From positions 62,001 through 126,000 of the forward strand of contig NZ_APVL01000001.1 in assembly GCF_000565285.1 (NCBI RefSeq): a DNA stretch of 64,000 nt. Direction: 5' to 3'. Positions 32,731 through 41,036 of the stretch are shown in pieces. The position numbers and the translations under genes are program-made. Position 1 is the stretch's first letter. Every line of letters begins with the position of its first letter. This stretch comes from Cytobacillus firmus DS1 (GTDB lineage Bacteria > Bacillota > Bacilli > Bacillales > Cytobacillaceae). The notes beneath the pieces are model-generated. The model ran no database searches and had not been told where the DNA came from. It saw nothing but the letters and a program-made list of their open reading frames with translations.

Positions 32731-33795
32731 ATGAAAAAGTATGAAGCTGTCATTATTGGCGGTGGTCAAGCCGGGTTAGCGATGGGATATTTTTTGAAAA
32801 AAGAGAAGCTATCCTTTGTGATAATAGAAAAAAACGGCCACGTGGGGGATTCCTGGAGACAAAGATACAATTCCCTTGTTTTATTTACTACGCGCCAATA
32901 CAGCAGTCTGCCCGGACTGCAAATGAGAGGTCCATCAGAGGGTTTTCCGGCGAAGGACGACATGGCAGATTATCTGAATGACTATGTGAAGCATTTTGAT
33001 CTTCCCGTCATGCTGAATACGAACGTCATTCAGTTAAATAAGCTGCCAGATGGTCCGTTTATTATAGAGACTAACAGCGGTATCGTTAAAGCTCAACAAG
33101 TTATCATCGCAGCTGGTGCCTTTCAAAAGCCTTATATACCTCCTCTTATTAAAGATGGAACAGATGCATTCCAGCTCCACTCTTCAGAATATCGTTCACC
33201 GGAAGAAGTACCAGGTGGTGAGGTATTGATTGTGGGCGGCGGCAATTCGGGTGCGCAGCTTGCTGTGGAGTTAGCCAAAGATCGGAAAGTCACAATAGCT
33301 GCCCGCCATCGCATGAAATTTTTGCCCTTAACAATTCTGGGGAAAAGCATTTTTTATTGGCTGGAAAAACTCGGCCTGCTGTTTGCGGGGACAGATACGA
33401 TTAAAGGCAGCTGGTTTCAGAAACAGAAGGACCCGATTTTTGGAAAAGAGCTGAAAACACTCATTCAGAATAAAAAGGTTGATGTAAAGCCAAAAGTTTT
33501 ACAGGTCAGTGGTACAGAAGTACTCTTTGGAGATGGTATTCAGAGGAATTTCGAAAGTATTATCTGGTCTACTGGTTTTGTTCCTTCATACGAATGGATT
33601 CATATAGAGGGTGTGGTCTCTGCTGAAGGAAAACCGATACATAAAAGGGGAATTACTGAAATTAAGGGGCTTTATTTTATTGGTTTACCTTGGCAATATC
33701 AGAGAGGATCCGCTTTGATTTGTGGAGTGGGAAGGGATGCAGAGTATTTGGCTTCCATAGTTCTTTCTGGCAAGTTCCAACAGTTAAGGAAGTAA
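32731..33795 (+). CDS. czcO: CzcO-like FAD/NAD(P)-dependent oxidoreductase
   Basis: This 354-residue flavoprotein has an FAD-binding Rossmann motif VIIGGGQAGLAMGYFL at the N-terminus, the RYNSLVLFTTRQYSSLPGL segment, and a second dinucleotide motif VLIVGGGNSGAQLAVELA (about 168-185). ATG pattern GSALICGVGRDAEYL closes the fold. It closely resembles B. subtilis CzcO (YrdO/TrkA), an FMO-like protein linked to metal efflux by CzcD. The start at 32731 is best spaced from GCGGGGAG. No czcD lies next to it here, but a CzrA-type palindrome does. Confidence 0.8.
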   Translation: MKKYEAVIIGGGQAGLAMGYFLKKEKLSFVIIEKNGHVGDSWRQRYNSLVLFTTRQYSSLPGLQMRGPSEGFPAKDDMADYLNDYVKHFDLPVMLNTNVIQLNKLPDGPFIIETNSGIVKAQQVIIAAGAFQKPYIPPLIKDGTDAFQLHSSEYRSPEEVPGGEVLIVGGGNSGAQLAVELAKDRKVTIAARHRMKFLPLTILGKSIFYWLEKLGLLFAGTDTIKGSWFQKQKDPIFGKELKTLIQNKKVDVKPKVLQVSGTEVLFGDGIQRNFESIIWSTGFVPSYEWIHIEGVVSAEGKPIHKRGITEIKGLYFIGLPWQYQRGSALICGVGRDAEYLASIVLSGKFQQLRK

Positions 33796-33804
33796 CTCAA
33801 AAAA

Positions 33805-33835
33805 CCAAAAAGCTCAGATATTCCGAGCTTTTTGG
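33805..33835. terminator. Bidirectional terminator between czcO and the DUF305 gene
   Basis: CCAAAAAGCTC (33805-33815) pairs perfectly with GAGCTTTTTGG (33825-33835). The two genes converge on it. Confidence 0.85.
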
Positions 33836-33855
33836 ACATATTCTAATTGATATGG

Positions 33856-34305
33856 CTATTCTTCTTTAAGGTCATTGATTAGTTTTTTCATTTCCGAAAT
33901 TTCTTTTTTTTGTGTTTCAATAATGGTGTCGGCTAAGCTGCGGACTCTCGGGTCTGATATCTGAGCCCGTTCACTGGTTAAAATGGCAATGGAGTGGTGC
34001 GGAATCATCGCTTCCATATAGTCAACATCATTTACTGTGGTCTGGCTTCGCAATAAAAATAAGGATGCGATGAAAACGAAAAGGCTTCCGGCGGCAATTC
34101 CTGCATTCAATTTACGATTTTTTAACATATTGCGCATAAATGCCAGCATAATGATAGCCATCGTGGCCCCCATCAACAGAGCCATATAAGCCCTTGTTTC
34201 ACTGAAGAAGACATGATCCAATTTATATGTGCTGAAATATTTAAAAATAAACATGACAATCGTAGAGACTATTACCATTCCTGCAAATTTTACATAAGCT
34301 TTCAC
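33856..34305 (-). CDS. DUF305 family membrane protein
   Basis: This 149-residue protein has three membrane helices in the first half (about 7-23, 40-57, 71-86). A C-terminal DUF305 segment follows, with the characteristic DYMEAMIPHHSIAILTSERAQ (Met/His-rich) and EISEMKKLINDL. DUF305 proteins form a helical bundle whose paired His/Met residues are associated with copper in several operons. Its location near cueP and a czcO-like gene agrees with a metal role, but no experimental function is assumed. Confidence 0.88.
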   Translation of the reverse strand: MKAYVKFAGMVIVSTIVMFIFKYFSTYKLDHVFFSETRAYMALLMGATMAIIMLAFMRNMLKNRKLNAGIAAGSLFVFIASLFLLRSQTTVNDVDYMEAMIPHHSIAILTSERAQISDPRVRSLADTIIETQKKEISEMKKLINDLKEE

Positions 34306-34686
34306 TCTATTTCCCCCTCTTGGCTAGAATTTATAAGATGTGCTTGTCTAAACTTAAGCAGGGTTTTAATCAGGCACAAGCCATTGTACAAGGGCCGGGA
34401 AGAACGCATATGAAACTCCCTTTAAATGGCGTCTTTATTATTTTCTACCACGTCTAAAATAAAATAAACTGCACAGAAAATGCACATATAGCTTTCTGCC
34501 GCGTTCCTGGCTAAATGTTTCGTCATTAGTTAAACAAAGCGAAGTATAGTAGAGAGCTAGAAAGGGGCCGGGATATGAATAATTGGTTTCCCTGCCTTTT
34601 AAAGAAAGGGGCGGTCATTGAAAAAAGGATTAGCTGCTAAAATAGATGAATATTTAATGAAAAGTAAGCGATCAGAGGGTGTTTCT
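34306..34686. other. Intergenic region upstream of the NUDIX gene
   Basis: About 380 bp with no convincing gene. An ATG at 34575 behind GGGGCCGGG opens a 21-codon frame (MNNWFPCLLKKG...) that is probably spurious. An in-frame TTG at 34618 behind AAAGGGGCGG is an alternative start for the NUDIX gene. Confidence 0.4.
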
Positions 34687-35106
34687 ATGAAAAAATGGCT
34701 TGGCTCAGCAGGAGTTTGTATTAGAGGACATAAGGTCCTAATGGTGTTGCAGGGAACAGCAGATGAACCAAAACGCTGGTCTGTTCCTTCCGGCGGATTG
34801 GAAGAAGGAGAAACGTTTGAAGAGTGCTGTATCAGGGAGATAAGGGAAGAAACGGGGTTTGAGGTAAGAGTGATACGGCCTATTTATAAAAAAGAGAGCA
34901 GTGGCGGAGAAGTCAGATATTATGAAGTTGAGATTATTGGAGGTAAAGCAACAATTCAGGATCCTGACCAATTAATTTATGACATTGACTGGAAGAGTCT
35001 CGAGGAATTAAGAACCTTAGAGTTATGCTTTCCCGAAGATCGAAATTTTTTAATTACTCAAATTTCTTTTACTTATTGTGGAGAAGATTATGGAGTGGAA
35101 TTATAA
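34687..35106 (+). CDS. NUDIX hydrolase
   Basis: This protein of about 139 residues has a complete NUDIX box GGLEEGETFEECCIREIREETGFEV (about residue 38, G-x5-E-x7-REUxEExGU pattern). The opening MKKWLGSAGVCIRGHKVLMVLQG matches homologues, which supports the ATG at 34687 with GAGGGTG upstream. A TTG at 34618 also has a good ribosome binding site and would add 23 residues. It would hydrolyse a nucleoside diphosphate-X substrate; specificity is not determinable. Confidence 0.88.
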   Translation: MKKWLGSAGVCIRGHKVLMVLQGTADEPKRWSVPSGGLEEGETFEECCIREIREETGFEVRVIRPIYKKESSGGEVRYYEVEIIGGKATIQDPDQLIYDIDWKSLEELRTLELCFPEDRNFLITQISFTYCGEDYGVEL

Positions 35107-35241
35107 AGGTGCCAGAAATTATGAAATATAAGAAAGATGTAAATCCAGTTATTAAAAAGCAGGTAATTTGACTCTAAAAAAAATACAATTGCAGCGTTCA
35201 GTCTGGCAGTTATTAATATAAAGATTCACAAACCCAGAAAC

Positions 35242-35270
35242 AGCTGCTTAACCAGGCAGCTTCTTCTTTA
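35242..35270 (+). terminator. Terminator after the NUDIX gene
   Basis: AGCTGC and GCAGCT (35242-35261) form a short hairpin followed by TCTTCTTT. Confidence 0.5.
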
Positions 35271-35300
35271 AAACTCAAAGGCCAGGTTGGTTAAAAAGGA

Positions 35301-35332
35301 AAAAGGATAAATGTAAATCCATTTATCCTTTT
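35301..35332 (-). terminator. Terminator of the CBO0543 family gene
   Basis: AAAAGGATAAAT (35301-35312) pairs perfectly with ATTTATCCTTTT (35321-35332) and works in both directions. It abuts the end of the minus-strand gene. Confidence 0.8.
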
Positions 35333-35895
35333 TTGTATTTAGCCTCTGTCCACAAAAATACACTCGTGATAAATTTAGCTATCGTAATGACAATTAAATA
35401 ACCAGCAAATAGATAGATATAATTTGTGTTTCCATAAAGCCTTATGAGCCCTATTGCGACTAGAACCGGCTTAAAGATAAATGCCATAACCGCAGAGGTA
35501 ATGATCATATACAGATAGTAATTCTTTTCCCTGTTAATCGTCCATTGGTAAACAAGCATAAAAGTAACAGGAACAAAACTCGAATCAAGGGTTAATCCTG
35601 GCAGCATTGGGATCAGTGGGAAAGGATAATTTAGATATCCTGAATTTTTTGAGAACAAATCGATATATCCGAATATTACATGAATACTGTAACCATAGAA
35701 ACCAAAGAAAAATATTTTGTTTTTATCAATTTTAAAAAACAGGTAGATAAGAGGGCCTATAAGAAGAGATGCCATTAACCAGTATTCAAATGAAGTATAA
35801 AGCTCAAAATCTAACCAATGCTTATTTAAAGCTTTCTGCCCTTCTTTCCCCATTCTCACTATATGATCAAATTGCTCAAGTCGCTTATCCGGCAT
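35323..35895 (-). CDS. CBO0543-family membrane protein
   Basis: This 190-residue protein has five to six membrane helices. It resembles the CBO0543 family common in spore-formers, with FEYWLMASLLIGPLIYLFFKIDKNK, YSIHVIFGYIDL and PLIPMLPGLTLDSSFVPVTFMLVYQW in pieces. Its function is unknown. It is a single gene with its own terminator; the stop codon falls inside the terminator hairpin. Confidence 0.8.
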   Translation of the reverse strand: MPDKRLEQFDHIVRMGKEGQKALNKHWLDFELYTSFEYWLMASLLIGPLIYLFFKIDKNKIFFFGFYGYSIHVIFGYIDLFSKNSGYLNYPFPLIPMLPGLTLDSSFVPVTFMLVYQWTINREKNYYLYMIITSAVMAFIFKPVLVAIGLIRLYGNTNYIYLFAGYLIVITIAKFITSVFLWTEAKYKKG

Positions 35896-36082
35896 TTACC
35901 GAGTCACCCTTATAAAGTATATTTAAGGATATTTTAGCTCCATAATAGGAAAATATTCACAAGAATTCATAATGTCGGAAGACTCTTGAGTATATAATGT
36001 ATTTTGATACTTTATTTCACCAAATTTTATTTTCGAACTAAAAAAGTGATGTCCCAACGTAAAACACAAGATTGAAATACAC

Positions 36083-36107
36083 TTAAAGTAAGGGTGTTTT
36101 ACTTTAA
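36083..36107. repeat. Inverted repeat in the SAM-riboswitch upstream region
   Basis: TTAAAGTAA (36083-36091) and TTACTTTAA (36099-36107) are perfect inverse copies 7 bp apart. The left part, ACTTAAAGTAAGGGT, recurs exactly near 58791-58805. The meaning is unknown. Confidence 0.5.
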
Positions 36108-36175
36108 AAACTTTGCAGCAGGTGTTGCGGGAAAATCAATCGTATTGAAAATATTTAGAGCTTAGAAATATTTAA

Positions 36176-36204
36176 TTGACAATTTGATCTATTTAAATTA
36201 TTAT
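36176..36204 (+). promoter_or_regulatory. SigA promoter of the SAM-riboswitch operon
   Basis: TTGACA (36176-36181), a 17-bp spacer and TATTAT (36199-36204) precede the riboswitch by about 35 bp. Confidence 0.8.
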
Positions 36205-36239
36205 CACTTTAAATAATTAAAAAGCTGAATAGTTTTTTC

Positions 36240-36350
36240 TTCTTATCCAGAGAGGTGGAGGGACTGGCCCTTTGAAACCTCGGCAGCAGGTTCTGATGAA
36301 TACTGTGCCAATTCCAGCAAGCGCATCGCTTGAAAGATGAGAAGAGAGTA
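36240..36350 (+). promoter_or_regulatory. SAM-I (S-box) riboswitch
   Basis: The S-box core is clear: TTATCCAGAGAGGTGGAGGG, then CTGGCCCTTTGAAACCTCGG, CAGCAGG, GTGCCAATTCCAGCAAGC and GCTTGAAAGATGAGAAG. Binding of S-adenosylmethionine would favour the terminator that follows and shut off the two-gene operon. Confidence 0.96.
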
Positions 36351-36353
36351 TAA

Positions 36354-36386
36354 AAAACTCTCTTCTTAGGAGGAGAGTTTTTTCGT
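36354..36386 (+). terminator. Expression-platform terminator of the SAM riboswitch
   Basis: AAAACTCTC (36354-36362) pairs with GAGAGTTTT (36373-36381), followed by TTTCG. Confidence 0.85.
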
Positions 36387-36452
36387 TGTTGGTAATTCCT
36401 ACTTAAATTATATGAAAAGTAGATATTTAAAAAGATAGAGGAGAGAATAAAA

Positions 36453-37502
36453 ATGAAGTATGGTTTCTGGCTGCCGATTTTTGGAGGATGGCTGCGTAAT
36501 GTGGAAGATGAAAATATGCCGCCAACCTTTGAGTATGCTAAAAAAGTCATTCAGTCGGCTGAAAAATGGGGATACACGACTACGTTAATCGCTGAATTAT
36601 ATTTAAATGATATTAAAGGACCGGACCATGATTCTCTTGAAGCCTGGTCCACGGCTGCTGCGCTTGCCGCAGTGACAGAAAAAATTGAAATTATGACCGC
36701 AATTCGTCCCGGTTTTCATAATCCGGCAGTAGCAGCAAAAATGGCAGCGAATATTGATCAAATCAGCAATGGCCGTTTTACACTTAATGTTGTTTCTGCC
36801 TGGTGGGCTGAAGAAGCGCGCCAGTATGGCGGTGTTTTTACAGAACATGATGAGCGTTACGCCCGCACCGAGGAGTTCATTGATGTGTTAAAAGGGTTAT
36901 GGACAGAAGATACCTTCAATTATTCCGGCCAATTTTACGACTTAAACGATACGAAGCTTTTTCCTAAGCCTGTCCAGCGGCCTAACCCGATTCTGTATGC
37001 AGGCGGTGAAAGTGAAAAAGGGAAACAGACCATTGCAGAAAAATGTGATGCTTATGTTATGCACGGCGGAACGGTTGAAGAGATTGACCGGAAAATTGTT
37101 GAAATGAAGACGCGGCGTGAACAAACGGGGAATGTGCCATTCAGCTCCTTCGGAATGGCTGCGTATGTTATTTGCCGTGAGACAGAAGAAGAGGCTCTCG
37201 CTGAGCTTGAAAAAATCACGACTGTGAAGGATTCCAGCGGTTATGCCGGCTTTAAGGACTTCACGACAAAGTCACAGCTAGAGCAGCAGATTCAGCTGCA
37301 GGATTACTCTGTTTCCAATAGAGGTCTGCGTCCAAATTTAGTAGGAACACCAGAGCAAATTGCTGATCGGATACTGCAATATGAAGAAGCTGGTCTGGAT
37401 CTGCTGTTACTACAATTTTCACCTCAGCTTGAGGAAATGGAACGCTTCGCAAAGACGGTTATGCCATTAGTGGAACAAAAACGCAGTTTAATAAAGAGCT
37501 AG
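36453..37502 (+). CDS. LLM-class flavin-dependent monooxygenase (SsuD/SfnG-like)
   Basis: This 349-residue (alpha/beta)8 bacterial-luciferase-type monooxygenase is FMNH2-dependent. It shows FWLPIFGGWLRN at the start, AIRPGFHNPAVAAKMAANIDQISNGRF, NVVSAWWAEEARQYGG and PNPILYAGGESEKGKQTIAEKCDAYVMHGG in pieces, matching alkanesulfonate and dimethylsulfone monooxygenases. Control by a SAM riboswitch fits release of sulfite from an organosulfur compound when methionine/SAM is low. The exact substrate is unknown. An ATP-grasp gene follows 15 bp later. The flavin reductase partner is not nearby. Confidence 0.92.
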   Translation: MKYGFWLPIFGGWLRNVEDENMPPTFEYAKKVIQSAEKWGYTTTLIAELYLNDIKGPDHDSLEAWSTAAALAAVTEKIEIMTAIRPGFHNPAVAAKMAANIDQISNGRFTLNVVSAWWAEEARQYGGVFTEHDERYARTEEFIDVLKGLWTEDTFNYSGQFYDLNDTKLFPKPVQRPNPILYAGGESEKGKQTIAEKCDAYVMHGGTVEEIDRKIVEMKTRREQTGNVPFSSFGMAAYVICRETEEEALAELEKITTVKDSSGYAGFKDFTTKSQLEQQIQLQDYSVSNRGLRPNLVGTPEQIADRILQYEEAGLDLLLLQFSPQLEEMERFAKTVMPLVEQKRSLIKS

Positions 37503-37517
37503 AAAGGGGCCTGAGTA

Positions 37518-38477
37518 ATGAGCAAGGTTTATGTAATACATGAAAATAGTGAGTGGACAGTCCATTTGACAAAAAGATTGGAGGAATTGGGTGTTCCTTA
37601 TGAAGAATGGCATTTAGACGAAGGGACGCTGGATTTATCGGCAGAACCGCCGGAAGGAATCTTCTATAGCCGGATGAGTGCTTCTTCTCATACACGTGAT
37701 CATCGTTTTGCGGCTGAATTTTCCGGACAAGTATTGGCCTGGCTTGAAGCGCATGGCCGTACGGTGATTAATGGAACGAGCGCTTTAAAGCTGGAAGTGA
37801 GTAAGGTTTTACAATACCTGGAGTTAAATAAATCTGGTGTGAGGACTCCAAAAACAATTGCAGCGGTTGGAAAACAAAATATCCTAAAGGCAGCCGAAGC
37901 ATTTGCCGGCCACCCGTTTATCACAAAGCATAATCGTGCCGGCAAAGGTCTGGGCGTTCAATTATTCCATAGTATTGAAGCTTTAAAATCTTATGTGGAA
38001 GGCCCTTCCTTCGAAGAACCGGTCGATGGCATTACTCTTATTCAGGAATATATTCAATCTCCTGAAAGCTATATCACGCGCTGTGAATTTGTTGGGGGCA
38101 GCTTTGTTTATGCTGTCAGGGTCGATACTTCCGAAGGATTCGAACTTTGTCCAGCAGACGCCTGCCAGATTGGCGACTTATTCTGCCCGGTAGGAGAAGA
38201 GGTTGAAGAGAAGCCTAAGTTCCAGATCATTGAAGGTTTTGAGGACGAAATTTTAGAAAAATATAAAGACGTTCTGGCCAGGAATGATATTCAAGTTGCA
38301 GGAATTGAATTTATCAGAAATGCTGAAGGTGACATTTACACTTATGATATTAATACAAACACAAACTATAATTCGGACGCGGAAGCAAAAGCAGGAAAAT
38401 ATGGAATGCTTGAATTAGCTGCCTTCCTAAAGAAGATATTAGAAGAGAAATACGCTGCAGCAGCATCAACCGTATAA
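37518..38477 (+). CDS. RimK-like ATP-grasp ligase
   Basis: This 319-residue protein has an N-terminal alpha/beta domain (YVIHENSEWTVHLTKRLEELG) and an ATP-grasp domain. Nucleotide- and metal-binding segments are PFITKHNRAGKGLGVQLF, IQEYIQSPESYITRCEFVGG and the late IEFIRNAEGDIYTYDINTNTNYN. Such enzymes join a carboxylate to an amine or thiol through acyl-phosphate. Pairing with an organosulfur monooxygenase under a SAM riboswitch suggests conjugation or breakdown of a sulfur-containing metabolite, but the substrate is unknown. The ATG has a good AGAAAGGGG site. Confidence 0.88.
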   Translation: MSKVYVIHENSEWTVHLTKRLEELGVPYEEWHLDEGTLDLSAEPPEGIFYSRMSASSHTRDHRFAAEFSGQVLAWLEAHGRTVINGTSALKLEVSKVLQYLELNKSGVRTPKTIAAVGKQNILKAAEAFAGHPFITKHNRAGKGLGVQLFHSIEALKSYVEGPSFEEPVDGITLIQEYIQSPESYITRCEFVGGSFVYAVRVDTSEGFELCPADACQIGDLFCPVGEEVEEKPKFQIIEGFEDEILEKYKDVLARNDIQVAGIEFIRNAEGDIYTYDINTNTNYNSDAEAKAGKYGMLELAAFLKKILEEKYAAAASTV

Positions 38478-38527
38478 ATGGCGGGGCCTGCCTCAGCAGA
38501 CTGTTTTTGGATTATAAATTAAATTTC

Positions 38528-38562
38528 AAGGATCGGCTGTCCATTACAGCCGATCCTTTTTT
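38528..38562 (+). terminator. Terminator after the SAM-riboswitch operon
   Basis: AAGGATCGGCTGT (38528-38540) and ACAGCCGATCCTT (38546-38558) pair perfectly, followed by TTTT. Confidence 0.92.
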
Positions 38563-38691
38563 AACCAGTCGGTAAGCTTAAATGAAAAGGGCAGTCATGA
38601 ATGGGGTGGCGGTAAATACGAATAGTTTATAAAATTAATATACGATTCATAATAGATAATACAGGATTAGACTAGGATTGGAGGAATTATC

Positions 38692-38982
38692 TTGGCAGCA
38701 GGTAAAAGTTTAAGGGTTTGTGAAAAGGGACATAAATTTTACAAAACTAGTGAGTGTAAAAGCTGCCCTGCCTGTGATAAAGAGAATAAACCCAACAGCG
38801 GCTTCCTTTCAAAACTCAGTGCTCCTGCAAGGAATGCATTGGTATTCGAAGGAATAGACACTTTGGAAAAACTATCAAATTACACAGAAAAAGAAATATT
38901 AAAACTTCATGGTATTGGACCAGCTTCCCTGCCTATTATGAGAACCTCCCTAGAAAAAGAAGGGCTATCATTTAAAAAATAA
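38692..38982 (+). CDS. Small protein with cysteine motif and RNAP alpha-CTD-like helix-hairpin-helix domain
   Basis: In this 96-residue protein, residues about 9-31 hold paired cysteines and a histidine (CEKGHKFYKTSECKSCPACDK), likely a zinc ribbon. Residues about 40-95 resemble the C-terminal domain of the RNA polymerase alpha subunit: LSAPARNALVFEGIDTLEKLSNYTEKEILKLHGIGPASLPIM (in part). The HGIGPAS turn is a DNA-binding helix-hairpin-helix. The TTG start follows TTGGAGGAA. It probably binds nucleic acid; its target is unknown. Confidence 0.8.
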   Translation: MAAGKSLRVCEKGHKFYKTSECKSCPACDKENKPNSGFLSKLSAPARNALVFEGIDTLEKLSNYTEKEILKLHGIGPASLPIMRTSLEKEGLSFKK

Positions 38983-39183
38983 ATCGCAGGCTCTTATTTT
39001 TTGTTTTTTGTACGTTACTTTTAGGTGTTGCCCTTCAGTTTCGAAATTTATGGGTTCTCAATGTTTCTGGGGTGTGAAGAAAGCAATTAAACTAGCGCTC
39101 AAGATTAGCTGGCTAAAATGGCGGCTCTTTTATTAAATAAAAGTGATGTTGGTTGAATGAGAGTTTCAATATTGCTAAATTTT

Positions 39184-39197
39184 AACTAACGTTAGTT
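39184..39197 (+). promoter_or_regulatory. Palindrome AACTAACGTTAGTT upstream of the hydrolase gene
   Basis: A perfect 14-bp palindrome ends 23 bp before the ATG of the alpha/beta hydrolase. Palindromes with TTAGTT-type arms are common operators for TetR-family repressors. No regulator gene is adjacent, so the identity of a binding protein is open. Confidence 0.4.
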
Positions 39198-39220
39198 GGC
39201 AAAATGAGAGGAATGAACCG

Positions 39221-39943
39221 ATGGATAAGGAAATGTTTATACCTATTAGTAAATGTAAACTATACGCTAGATTAGTGGGGGAAAATACCTTAAAACCAAC
39301 AGTTATAATGGATGCTGGATATGGAGACTATTCTAAGGCCTGGAATTCAGTATTAAGGGAGATTTCAATGCTGTCTAGTGTACTAATTTATGACAGAGCT
39401 GGACTTGGAAAAAGTGAATCAAGCTCTAATCCCAGAACCAGCCGTGAAATGGTAAAAGAACTAAAGGAACTGCTTAGTGAGGCCAAGATTAAACCTCCCT
39501 ACATATTAGTTGGTCATTCATTTGGTGGGGTTAATATGCGGATGTTTGCTGCAGAATACCAAAATGAAGTTTGTGGACTAGTCTTGATTGACTCTACCCC
39601 TGAAGATTACAGAGAACGATTTCTCCCTACGATGTCACAAGATTTTCAGCAAGCATATAATAAGCAATTCGTTTACGAAGGAAATTATGTTGAATTTATG
39701 GAAAGTTTAAAGCAGTTAAAAGACACTAGACAAAGATTAAATGTACCATTAATTGTTCTTTCAGCGGGTAAGAAAGCTCATTATTCTGTGGAATCCCAAA
39801 AATTATGGAATGAGATGCAGAGAGAGATCCTTGAAATATCCTCAGATGGAGAATTGGTCATTGCTGAAAACAGTTCCCACTATATACAAAATGACGAACC
39901 GGAACTGGTGGTCTGTGCGATAAAAAAGTTAATAGAGAAGTAG
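39221..39943 (+). CDS. Alpha/beta-fold hydrolase
   Basis: This 240-residue protein has the oxyanion-hole region VIMDAGYGDYSKAWNSVL and the nucleophile elbow LVGHSFGGVNMRMFA (Ser about residue 101). The acidic member is probably the Asp in LVLIDSTPEDY or later, and the catalytic histidine the one in ENSSHYIQNDEPELV near the C-terminus. No lid-specific features identify the substrate. It is a single gene with its own terminator. Confidence 0.9.
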   Translation: MDKEMFIPISKCKLYARLVGENTLKPTVIMDAGYGDYSKAWNSVLREISMLSSVLIYDRAGLGKSESSSNPRTSREMVKELKELLSEAKIKPPYILVGHSFGGVNMRMFAAEYQNEVCGLVLIDSTPEDYRERFLPTMSQDFQQAYNKQFVYEGNYVEFMESLKQLKDTRQRLNVPLIVLSAGKKAHYSVESQKLWNEMQREILEISSDGELVIAENSSHYIQNDEPELVVCAIKKLIEK

Positions 39944-39951
39944 TTCTTGGT

Positions 39952-39985
39952 AAGCTGCTAATCAGGCAGCTTTTTCTTTTTTTAA
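39952..39985 (+). terminator. Terminator after the alpha/beta hydrolase gene
   Basis: AAGCTGC (39952-39958) and GCAGCTT (39966-39972) form a hairpin followed by TTTCTTTTTTT. Confidence 0.75.
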
Positions 39986-40101
39986 ACAACGGAGGTTTGT
40001 TAAATAAGAGTTGTGAATTAAATTTAATTTTTCATATAAAAATGAAACTTTCGGATTTAAAATTCGTAAAATTGGAAAATACTGATTTTTCCGGAGGTAA
40101 A

Positions 40102-40986
40102 ATGCTTAGATTTAGGGTCTTCTGTCTCATATCAATATTTTTATTAACAGCATGCACTCGAGATGCAGCTGTTCCTGAAGAAAAAGTAAAAAAAGAAAAA
40201 AATGAAGAAAATATTGTCGTTACAGAGGATGGTAAAATAACCTTTAAGATTTTTAATACAATAAAGGTTCCACAAGAAAAAGTAGAATCTATAAAAGAAG
40301 AACTCCTTGATGCATATGATGATATTCAGAACTCAATTCATACTGACTATGCTTCATCCGAGCGAATAAATGTATTTCTTAATGAAGGAAACCAAGCATC
40401 ATGGGGGTTAAGAACGGAACTCAAACTTTATTCCGTTAAGGAAAATCAATATCCCCTTGTCCATGAACTGACCCATTCCTTACTTGGTTATGGGAATAAC
40501 TTTGATTCAGAGATGGGCTATTTGACTCAAGAGGGTTTTGCTACTTATATGGAAGATAAGTACGGGAAACAAAAATCAAATTCTCATAAGATTATGAAGT
40601 ACTTTTTCGACATCAATAAATCAATTCCAATTAGTAGATTGATAGATCTAAACCAAGATGATGCCTACTTTCGTCCCCCTCTTACAAACCAAGAAGAGTA
40701 CACACTTCAATGGATGAGCTATATACATTCAGCTTCTTTTATAACATATTTAATCGATACTTATGGATTGGACAAGTTTGAGGAAATTTACAACAAAGAA
40801 GACGTAGCTTATAAAGTAGAAGAAGTATACGGAAAGAATATTAGTGAGATTGAAAATGATTGGATAGTTTATATAAAACAAAGTCAAACAGAACTAACAT
40901 ATGGAGACAAGCTCGAAATGGGGTATTTTTATAATGCTGCTTCTGTTATTGACCAAATTGATCCTAAGTTTTTTACAAAGGAATAA
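40102..40986 (+). CDS. Lipoprotein with a gluzincin-like (peptidase MA) HExxH domain
   Basis: This 294-residue protein has a short signal and lipobox LTAC (Cys near 18), then a lysine/glutamate-rich linker. The metal site is HELTHSL (about residue 127) with a downstream glutamate in QEGFATYMEDKYG, the pattern of M1/MA-type zinc peptidases. The later LQWMSYIHSASFITYLIDTYG segment fits a peptidase MA-like fold. The ATG at 40102 has CCGGAGG upstream. It probably acts on the outer face of the membrane; substrates are unknown. Confidence 0.82.
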   Translation: MLRFRVFCLISIFLLTACTRDAAVPEEKVKKEKNEENIVVTEDGKITFKIFNTIKVPQEKVESIKEELLDAYDDIQNSIHTDYASSERINVFLNEGNQASWGLRTELKLYSVKENQYPLVHELTHSLLGYGNNFDSEMGYLTQEGFATYMEDKYGKQKSNSHKIMKYFFDINKSIPISRLIDLNQDDAYFRPPLTNQEEYTLQWMSYIHSASFITYLIDTYGLDKFEEIYNKEDVAYKVEEVYGKNISEIENDWIVYIKQSQTELTYGDKLEMGYFYNAASVIDQIDPKFFTKE

Positions 40987-41036
40987 TCTGTGTCTAATTT
41001 GAAGGATAGACATCTTTTTATTACGGGGGGTATTAT

